DNA from: Paracoccaceae bacterium
Lineage (GTDB): Bacteria > Pseudomonadota > Alphaproteobacteria > Rhodobacterales > Rhodobacteraceae
Direction: 5' to 3'
Assembly: GCA_027069385.1 (NCBI GenBank)
Contig: JALXER010000259.1
Span: 1 to 14,108, forward strand
Length of the DNA: 14,108 nucleotides
This document shows, piece by piece, positions 1 to 5,244 of the stretch (its first letter is position 1; every line of letters begins with the position of its first letter). Made by a program: the position numbers and the translations under genes. Below the pieces are notes generated by a model. The model had not been told where the DNA came from, did not search any database, and saw nothing but the letters and a program-made list of their open reading frames with translations.

Positions 1-51
1 GTCCTGCAGGATGCGACCCATTGCGAAGCAATGGGGGGCAGACAGCAGGAC
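1..51. other. nested stem-loop at the window edge
   Basis: Two perfect nested stems are visible. The outer stem pairs gtcctgc (1-7) with gcaggac (45-51). The inner stem pairs cccattgc (17-24) with gcaatggg (28-35) over a 3-nt loop. The internal loops are nine bases each. The element may extend past base 1. No T-tract follows, so it is not a convincing terminator. It could be the structured tail of an upstream transcript or one of the intergenic palindromes seen elsewhere in the window. No gene can be supported in 1-346. Confidence 0.35.
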
Positions 52-141
52 GCCTGCGTGGCGAACGCGTATAAAAGCCGCGCGCGCCAGCGCTCCGCCG
101 GATCAGCCTCGCAACAAAGGGCCTCTCCCGCCCGTCTTCGA

Positions 142-165
142 TATGGTTTGGCAAGCCAAACCATA
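142..165. repeat. 11-bp inverted repeat with TTGGC/GCCAA core
   Basis: tatggtttggc (142-152) and gccaaaccata (155-165) are perfect reverse complements around a central aa. The core ttggcaagccaa is the reverse complement of the core of the larger palindrome at 2685-2724, so the two look like members of one family of intergenic palindromes lying in opposite orientation. No T-tract follows on either strand. Confidence 0.6.
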
Positions 166-190
166 CCTCATCCCGTTGGGCCGGGCCCTC

Positions 191-249
191 GTTGCCCAAG
201 GGTAACATCGGGCTTTTGTTGCCCAAGACGGGGCTTGGGCAACAAAAGC
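191..249. repeat. 16-bp perfect hairpin plus a third copy of its arm
   Basis: gcttttgttgcccaag (212-227) pairs perfectly with cttgggcaacaaaagc (234-249) over a six-base loop. The 10-mer gttgcccaag inside the arm also occurs at 191-200 as a direct copy, so three copies (two direct, one inverted) lie within 53 bases. No run of T follows on either strand, so intrinsic termination is not obvious. It sits about 100 bases upstream of hflK, before the candidate promoter. It could be an intergenic repeat element, a strong RNA structure ending an upstream transcript, or a protein-binding site. Confidence 0.6.
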
Positions 250-281
250 ACATATAGGCGACCGTTCAAGGCAACGCAGAC

Positions 282-310
282 TTGACAAATGCATTGGGAA
301 TGAACAATTC
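282..310 (+). promoter_or_regulatory. candidate hflK promoter
   Basis: A perfect TTGACA at 282-287 is followed after 15-18 bases by AT-rich hexamers (303-311, for example acaatt), which are only weak matches to TATAAT. Transcription would begin near 315-320, giving a leader of about 30 nt before the hflK ATG at 347. The -35 match is seen directly. The -10 is poor, so the exact promoter is an inference. A heat-shock sigma-32 type promoter was considered, because CTTGA is present, but no C-rich -10 follows. Confidence 0.4.
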
Positions 311-346
311 AGATGCAATTGACGCGCAACACGAAAGAGATCGTAT

Positions 347-1477
347 ATGCCTTACAGCAATAATGGCGGCCCATGGGGCGGCGGTGGCAAAGGTGGCGGC
401 GGGGACGATGATGATGACGATCGTCGCCAGCCACAGAATAACGGCCCGCAACAGGTTCCCGATATTGACGAGATGATCCGCAAGGGTCAGGAAAAACTGA
501 AGGTGGTTTTTGGAGGCGGCGGAGGCGGCGGCGGTCAGGGCGGCCAGTCGCAAGGCCCCATGATTGGCAAGGGCGGCGTTGTGCTGGCCGGGCTGGCTGC
601 GGTTGGCCTTTGGCTGTTCGCATCGTTTTACTCGGTCAAACCCGAGGAACAATCGGTAGAGCTGTTCCTTGGCAAATTCAGCGACATCGGTCAGCCGGGC
701 CTGAACTTTGCCCCCTGGCCCTTTGTCACGGCCGAGATCCTTCCGGTAACGCGCGAGCACACCGAGGATATCGGCGTGGCCGGCTCGGGCAGCCGTCAAT
801 CCGAAGGCTTGATGCTGACCGGCGATGAAAACATTGTCGACATCGATTTTCAGGTTGTCTGGAATATCGACGACGCGCGCCGGTTCCTGTTCGAGTTGGA
901 AAACCCGCAGGAAACCATTCGTGCCGTATCGGAATCGGCCATGCGCGAGGTGATCGGGCGCTCCAATCTGGCCCCGATCCTGAACCGTGACCGCGACGCC
1001 ATTTCGATAGAAGTGCGCGAGTTGATCCAGTCAACGCTGGACAGCTATAAAAGCGGCGTGCACATCGTGCGGCTCAACTTTGACAAGGCTGACCCGCCGC
1101 GTCAGGTTATCGATGCTTTTCGTGATGTTCAGGCCGCCGAGCAGGAACGTGACACGCTGGAGAAACAGGCCGATGCCTATGCCAACCGCAAACTTGCCGA
1201 AGCACGCGGTCAGGCGGCCGAGCTGCAACAGCAGGCCGAGGGCTATCGCGCGCAGGTGGTCAATCAGGCCGAAGGTGAAGCGGCACGGTTTGTTTCGGTC
1301 TATACCGAATATGCGCTGGCACCCGATGTTACCCGCACGCGGCTCTATCTGGAAACCATGGAACGGGTTCTGGGTGGCGTGAACAAGATTATCATTGACG
1401 AAGGGGCCGCTGGCGGTCAGGGCGTGGTGCCTTACCTGCCACTGGATCAGCTTCGTTCCGGAGGGTCATCCCAATGA
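347..1477 (+). CDS. hflK: HflK, SPFH/band-7 membrane protein, FtsH modulator subunit
   Basis: 376 aa. HflK and HflC form a large membrane-anchored SPFH cage around the FtsH AAA+ protease and limit its access to membrane substrates. Seen here: an unusual N-terminal tail rich in Gly with six consecutive Asp (about 20-25), a second Gly run at 56-63, one membrane segment at about 77-96, a band-7/SPFH domain from about 97 to 260, and a long charged, Ala/Glu/Gln-rich coiled coil at about 255-315. The C-terminus carries the YLPLDQL motif typical of HflK. The Gly-rich N-terminus agrees with the family. The start is ATG with gaaagaga six to eight bases upstream. The stop overlaps the hflC start by 4 bases (ATGA), so the two are translationally coupled and probably made in equal amounts. 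HflK is the confident assignment. Confidence 0.95.
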   Translation: MPYSNNGGPWGGGGKGGGGDDDDDDRRQPQNNGPQQVPDIDEMIRKGQEKLKVVFGGGGGGGGQGGQSQGPMIGKGGVVLAGLAAVGLWLFASFYSVKPEEQSVELFLGKFSDIGQPGLNFAPWPFVTAEILPVTREHTEDIGVAGSGSRQSEGLMLTGDENIVDIDFQVVWNIDDARRFLFELENPQETIRAVSESAMREVIGRSNLAPILNRDRDAISIEVRELIQSTLDSYKSGVHIVRLNFDKADPPRQVIDAFRDVQAAEQERDTLEKQADAYANRKLAEARGQAAELQQQAEGYRAQVVNQAEGEAARFVSVYTEYALAPDVTRTRLYLETMERVLGGVNKIIIDEGAAGGQGVVPYLPLDQLRSGGSSQ

Positions 1478-2361
1478 AAAAGCTTCCTGTCTTTCTAGGT
1501 GTCGTGGCACTGGTGCTGTTTGGGCTGCTTAGCTCTGCCTTTGTGGTGGATGAACGCGAAAAAGCGCTGGTCCTGCAATTCGGTCGCGTTGAACGGGTGA
1601 TCGAGGAACCGGGGCTGGCCTTTCGCATCCCCTTCATGCAAGAGGTCGTCACCTATGACGACCGTATCCTGTCGCTTGATACCTCACCGCTAGAAGTTAC
1701 CCCCGCCGATGACCGGCGGCTGGTGGTCGATGCGTTTGCGCGTTACCGTATCTCGGATGTGCGCAAATTCCGGCAGGCCGTTGGACCGGGCGGGATTGCC
1801 TCGGCCAAAACCCGGCTGGAGCGTATCCTGAACGCCTCACTGCGCGCGGTACTTGGGTCGGTAAATTCCGGTGATATCCTGTCCGAAGACCGGATCGCGC
1901 TGATGGCGCGCATTCGTGACGCGGCACGGTCTGAATCGCTCAACCTGGGGCTGGAGGTCATCGACGTGCGAATCAAACGCGCCGACCTGCCCGACCAGAA
2001 CCTGGCAGCGACCTTCGAGCGGATGAATGCCGAGCGTGAACGCGAAGCCGCCGACGAGCGCGCCCGTGGTAAAGAGGCCGCACAAAGGGTTCGCGCCACT
2101 GCCGATCGTACGGCGCTGGAAACCGTGTCCGAGGCGCAACGCGATGCGGATATTGTACGCGGTGAAGCCGACGCACAGCGGATCGCCATCTTCGCCGAGG
2201 CCTATGGCCGCGACCCTGAATTCTTCGAGTTCTATCGCTCGCTTTCAGCCTATGAGGCGGCGCTAACCGGGGACACATCAACGCTGGTGATCTCTCCCGA
2301 TAGCGAGTTCTTCGACTATTTCGCATCGCAAAACGGCCGACCGGCTGCGGCAGCGGAATAG
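1474..2361 (+). CDS. hflC: HflC, SPFH/band-7 partner of HflK
   Basis: 295 aa, the usual HflC length. An N-terminal signal-anchor segment (about 5-24, after MKKLP) is followed by the sequence VVDEREKALVLQFGRV typical of HflC. The SPFH domain spans about 22-190, with RIKRADLP at 167-174 and the family hallmark MNAERER at 184-190. A helical, charged coiled-coil region follows to about 245, then the FYRSLSAYE segment near 253-261. The protein is expected to be anchored in the inner membrane with the SPFH domain in the periplasm, pairing with HflK around FtsH. The start is set by a strong ribosome-binding site, GGAGGG (1460-1465), eight bases before the ATG and inside the hflK 3' end. The gene is last in its operon and is followed directly by an intrinsic terminator. 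The DUF2065 and degP genes that often follow hflC in related bacteria are absent here. Confidence 0.95.
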   Translation: MKKLPVFLGVVALVLFGLLSSAFVVDEREKALVLQFGRVERVIEEPGLAFRIPFMQEVVTYDDRILSLDTSPLEVTPADDRRLVVDAFARYRISDVRKFRQAVGPGGIASAKTRLERILNASLRAVLGSVNSGDILSEDRIALMARIRDAARSESLNLGLEVIDVRIKRADLPDQNLAATFERMNAEREREAADERARGKEAAQRVRATADRTALETVSEAQRDADIVRGEADAQRIAIFAEAYGRDPEFFEFYRSLSAYEAALTGDTSTLVISPDSEFFDYFASQNGRPAAAAE

Positions 2362-2372
2362 AGGCAAACAAG

Positions 2373-2402
2373 AAAAGGGCGTCCAAAGCGGGTGCCCTTT
2401 TT
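2373..2402 (+). terminator. intrinsic terminator after hflC
   Basis: aaaagggc (2373-2380) pairs with gccctttt (2394-2401), and the right arm runs into five T's (2398-2402). It lies 11 bases after the hflC stop codon. The geometry is that of a Rho-independent terminator for the hflKC transcript. The A-run before the left arm lets the hairpin also work, more weakly, for the opposite strand. Confidence 0.7.
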
Positions 2403-2737
2403 GTATGTTACAAGGAAATTGCTCCGAATCGCGCAACCGGGGCACTCCCGCACTCCAGCCATTGACTGGCTAAAGCCAGCCAACGACTTCCGTTTGGGCC
2501 GGGCCTCGGCTTCGCCTCGGCAGGGGGCCAGCCCCCTCTGGCGCAAGCGCCATTCACCCCCGGAGATATTTGTGAAAAGAAGATGATGTGAATTCATTTT
2601 TCCCTAAGTACTCTCAGGGGGGAGCGACGAATGTCGCGAGGGGGCAGAATGCCCCCATACCGCCCGCAGGGCGGCCCCCTCCAAGCTCCACCCCTTATTT
2701 GGCTTGCCAAATAAGGGGTGGAGCGCGGAAGGCGGGG
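2403..2737. repeat. gene-free palindrome mosaic between convergent operons
   Basis: No credible gene lies in these 335 bases. Perfect short hairpins follow one another: ctggc/gccag (2466-2479), agggggc/gccccct (2522-2537), tggcgc/gcgcca (2539-2552), gcgac/gtcgc (2624-2637), ggggca/tgcccc (2641-2655), ccgccc/gggcgg (2660-2674) and the large palindrome at 2685-2724. A direct repeat gcctcggc occurs at 2503-2510 and 2514-2521. The stretch around 2557-2583, with ccccggagatattt then a purine-rich gaaaagaaga, resembles a motif I recall from intergenic regions of Rhodobacteraceae, but this is unverified. The region may provide transcript 3' structure for both converging operons. Confidence 0.6.
2685..2724. 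repeat. 19-bp perfect inverted repeat, 2-nt centre
   Basis: The arms 2685-2703 and 2706-2724 are perfect reverse complements separated by tt, giving a 40-base near-palindrome. The core ttggcttgccaa is the reverse complement of the core at 148-159. It lies 14 bases after the end of the alkyltransferase gene on the minus strand, so it would form a very stable hairpin at the 3' end of the five-gene operon. No T-tract follows on the minus strand, so it is better described as a repeat or transcript-stabilising hairpin than as a classical terminator. Confidence 0.7.
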
Positions 2738-3193
2738 TTAGAGGAGGAACGGGAAGCCGTTTTCGTGTTTGAGCAGGTTTATTTTGCCTTCGACGCCGCC
2801 ATGACCGGAAAACCCGCCGATACCCGATTTGGCCAGCACCCGATGGCAAGGAATAATAATCGGGATCGGGTTGGCACCGCAGGCCTGGCCGACCGGTTGC
2901 GCGGGCACGGCCAGTTCGGTTGCAATATCGCCGTAGCTGCGGGTCTGGCCATAGGGGATATTGCGCATCGCGGTATAGACCCGTTGTTGAAAGGGGCTGC
3001 CGGCTGGCGCAAGCGGCAGGTCGAACACCGTCAGCCGCCCGTCCACATAGGCCGCAAGCTGGGCCAGTGCCTCGGCCACCAGCGCGTCGGGGCCGATGGA
3101 CGGTCCGGCATTCCAGATCAGGCGGGTGATGGCATCGGGGCCAGCCTCTACCGCCAGAGTTCCAAACCGCGAATGCACCAGCTTGTCCGGCAT
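2738..3193 (-). CDS. ogt: Methylated-DNA--[protein]-cysteine S-methyltransferase
   Basis: 151 aa. It transfers O6-alkyl groups from guanine in DNA onto its own cysteine, a one-use repair reaction. Seen: an N-terminal half as in Ogt, then the DNA-binding domain with GQTRSYGDIA (82-91) and the active-site motif PCHRV (115-119, acceptor Cys116) followed by GGFSGHGG (126-133). The length is a little shorter than E. coli Ogt. Odd: the arginine finger that lies 17 residues before the cysteine in E. coli Ogt and human MGMT (the R of RAVG) is Gln99 here (QPVG). Cys116 is present, so this is not an alkyltransferase-like (ATL) protein. The ATG lies 5 bases after the stop of the 681-aa gene, placing it last in the MoxR operon. 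The ribosome-binding site is weak (ggcggg). The ogt name is by similarity. An Ada C-terminal-type paralogue would look alike. Confidence 0.92.
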   Translation of the reverse strand: MPDKLVHSRFGTLAVEAGPDAITRLIWNAGPSIGPDALVAEALAQLAAYVDGRLTVFDLPLAPAGSPFQQRVYTAMRNIPYGQTRSYGDIATELAVPAQPVGQACGANPIPIIIPCHRVLAKSGIGGFSGHGGVEGKINLLKHENGFPFLL

Positions 3194-3198
3194 CCCGC

Positions 3199-5244
3199 CT
3201 AGCGCCCTTCGATGCGCCAGCCGATCAGGGCAAACAGCGCGGCAATCAGCAAATAGGCCCAGCCCGGCGCAACGGCGCTTTGGCGCACATTCTGCACCAG
3301 ATAGGCGTCGCGCCGCACCAGACCGGCCCAGCCGCGCCCCGCCGCAACCCGACCGGCACGAACCTGACGCAGGCTCGGCACCCCGTCAAACAGGCGGAAA
3401 CTGCTGCCGCCACTGGCCTGAACCAGCGGGGCGAGCAGATCAGCCGTGGCAATCGGGTTTCGAAACTCGATCGGCGTGGTCGGACCGGTCGCCACCACCG
3501 CGACCCGATCCCCCTCGGTCAGTCGGTAAACGCCGCTTTCATCGGCAACGAATCCGGCCCGCCAGCGGCCATCGGTCACCTTTTGCAGCGTCAGCACCTG
3601 TTCCACCCCGCTTGGCGAGGTCACCGTTACCGGGCCGGTTTCGCCGTCCAGCATTTGCCGTTCAACCGTTACATCCATCCCCAGCGCCGTGGCGCGCAGT
3701 ACGTTTTCTTCCAACTCGGGTTCTTTCATCAGCCAGTGGGCCACGCGACGCAGCAATTCGCGCTGCGGCCCGCCGCCTTCGAAACCGCGGGTCCATAGCC
3801 ACGCCTGATCCGAGGTCAGTTGCGCAATCCGCCCCCTGCCGACCCGCGCCAGTTGCAGCAGCGGCAGCCCGTCCAGCCCGCGCATCAGCGTGTGGCCGCT
3901 AACCGGCACCGTTTCGACCATGCGCATCCAGCGCCCCCAGCCATCGGACAGCCCGGCCAGCCCTTCGGTCACCGGATGGCGGCGGCCGACTTCCGACAGG
4001 GCCGGAGTAAAGCCCTGCTCTATAATCCGTCCGGTCGGCGCAGCGGGCAGGATATCGCGCAGCGGGGTGCGATACAGGCTTTCCACATCGGCAAAAGACG
4101 GCCCCGATGCAATCAGCACCGCGCCGCCATCATTCACATAGCGCACCACATTTTGCAGATAAGGCCGCGGCAACACGCCTTGCTGGCGGAAGCGGTCAAA
4201 GATGATCAGGTCAAAGTCGTCGATCTTGTCCATGAACAATTCCTGCGTCGGAAAAGCGATCAGCGACAGTTCTTCATAGGGGACTCCGTCCTGTTTATTA
4301 GGCGGGCGCAGGATGGTGAAATGCACCAGATCAACCGACGCATCGGCCTTGAGCAGGTTGCGCCATGTGCGTTCGCCCTGATACGGCTCGCCCGAGATCA
4401 ACAGCACCCGCAACCGGTCACGCACCCCGTTGACCGACAGAATGGCGCGGTCGTTGGCCTCGGTTATTTCACCGAAAACCGGCGGTGTGCGGATTTCGAG
4501 CAGGTTGATCCCGCCGTGGTCAATGGTCAGGGTCAGGGGGATATCTTCGTCCAGCGGCAGGGTGAATACCTGTTCTTCCCCCCCGTCAATAGAGGCGATC
4601 ACCTGCGCGGAACCGCCGGTATTGGGCACCGCGCCCAGATCCTCGATGCGCACCACGATTTCGACGCTTTCGCCGACGATCCCGAATGCCGGTGCGGTAG
4701 CAATCACCATGCGCCGGTCCCAGTCGTGCGGCTCTCCGGTAAGCAGTTGATGCACGGGTGCGGGGAAATTCGCCAGGGTATCGGCATCATGCGCCTGCCC
4801 GTCGGTAATCAGAAATGCCCCCGCCAGCCGCGAGGCCGAGACCCGGCCCATGGCCTCGCCCAATGCACCAAGCAGCAAGGTGCCGTCAGACCCCGCATCG
4901 GCCACATGGACGGTTTCGATATCGATCGACCCGCCCAGATCCTGCATGGCTGCGGTGATTTTCGCAAGCGCGTTGGCGGTCTGCGCGGGCCGGTCGGATA
5001 TGGTCTGCGATGAACTGTCATCGACCACGATAATCGCCACGTCGGACTGGCCCTGCCGGTCTTCCTCGCGCCACATGGGGTTGAGCAGCGCCGCGACCAG
5101 CGCCCCCAGCGCGATGGTGCGAAAAAACCAGCCCGGCAAGCCGCGCCAGAACCCGTAAACCAGCAGCGCCAGCGCCAACGCCCCCAGCCCGAGGATGAAC
5201 GGCAACGGGATGATCGGTGCAAAGGTGATGGTGGTTTGCATCAT
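3199..5244 (-). CDS. VWA/glutamine amidotransferase-like membrane protein
   Basis: 681 aa. Two N-terminal membrane segments (about 14-33 and 39-56) and one at the C-terminus (about 661-676) enclose a large, probably periplasmic body. After TM2 comes a VWA-like domain with an intact metal-site motif DDSSS (75-79, DxSxS pattern), a Thr at 122 and ITDG (146-149). Residues about 180-275 look like a beta-rich segment. Residues about 276-510 have the alternating pattern of a class I glutamine amidotransferase-like fold, starting RLRVLLISGEP (278-287), but with no cysteine at the expected nucleophile elbow (IASGPSF, 378-384), so probably non-catalytic. The start ATG overlaps the upstream gene by 4 bases (ATGA), with gaaagg eight bases before it. 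A second ATG follows immediately and could also serve. Function is unknown. Context says it is a membrane partner of the MoxR/DUF58 system. Confidence 0.85.
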   Translation of the reverse strand: MMQTTITFAPIIPLPFILGLGALALALLVYGFWRGLPGWFFRTIALGALVAALLNPMWREEDRQGQSDVAIIVVDDSSSQTISDRPAQTANALAKITAAMQDLGGSIDIETVHVADAGSDGTLLLGALGEAMGRVSASRLAGAFLITDGQAHDADTLANFPAPVHQLLTGEPHDWDRRMVIATAPAFGIVGESVEIVVRIEDLGAVPNTGGSAQVIASIDGGEEQVFTLPLDEDIPLTLTIDHGGINLLEIRTPPVFGEITEANDRAILSVNGVRDRLRVLLISGEPYQGERTWRNLLKADASVDLVHFTILRPPNKQDGVPYEELSLIAFPTQELFMDKIDDFDLIIFDRFRQQGVLPRPYLQNVVRYVNDGGAVLIASGPSFADVESLYRTPLRDILPAAPTGRIIEQGFTPALSEVGRRHPVTEGLAGLSDGWGRWMRMVETVPVSGHTLMRGLDGLPLLQLARVGRGRIAQLTSDQAWLWTRGFEGGGPQRELLRRVAHWLMKEPELEENVLRATALGMDVTVERQMLDGETGPVTVTSPSGVEQVLTLQKVTDGRWRAGFVADESGVYRLTEGDRVAVVATGPTTPIEFRNPIATADLLAPLVQASGGSSFRLFDGVPSLRQVRAGRVAAGRGWAGLVRRDAYLVQNVRQSAVAPGWAYLLIAALFALIGWRIEGR

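Noticed and set aside
212..249. Hairpin as intrinsic terminator of an upstream gene
   Set aside because: No T-run follows on either strand, although the stem is strong.
1..285. A plus-strand frame open from the window edge to a TGA at 283-285, and a short frame-3 tail ending at 72-74
   Set aside because: The translation is low in recognisable features and runs through three perfect inverted repeats; no family resemblance was seen and no start is in view, so the end of an upstream gene cannot be supported.
2588..3202. 204-aa plus-strand frame across the palindromes and opposite the alkyltransferase
   Set aside because: It begins in hairpin-rich non-coding DNA and then runs antisense to ogt, which has the PCHRV active site.
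3820..5013. 397-aa open frame on the plus strand opposite the 681-aa membrane protein
   Set aside because: The minus-strand frame is longer, coupled to its neighbours and has membrane segments and a VWA motif; the plus frame has none.
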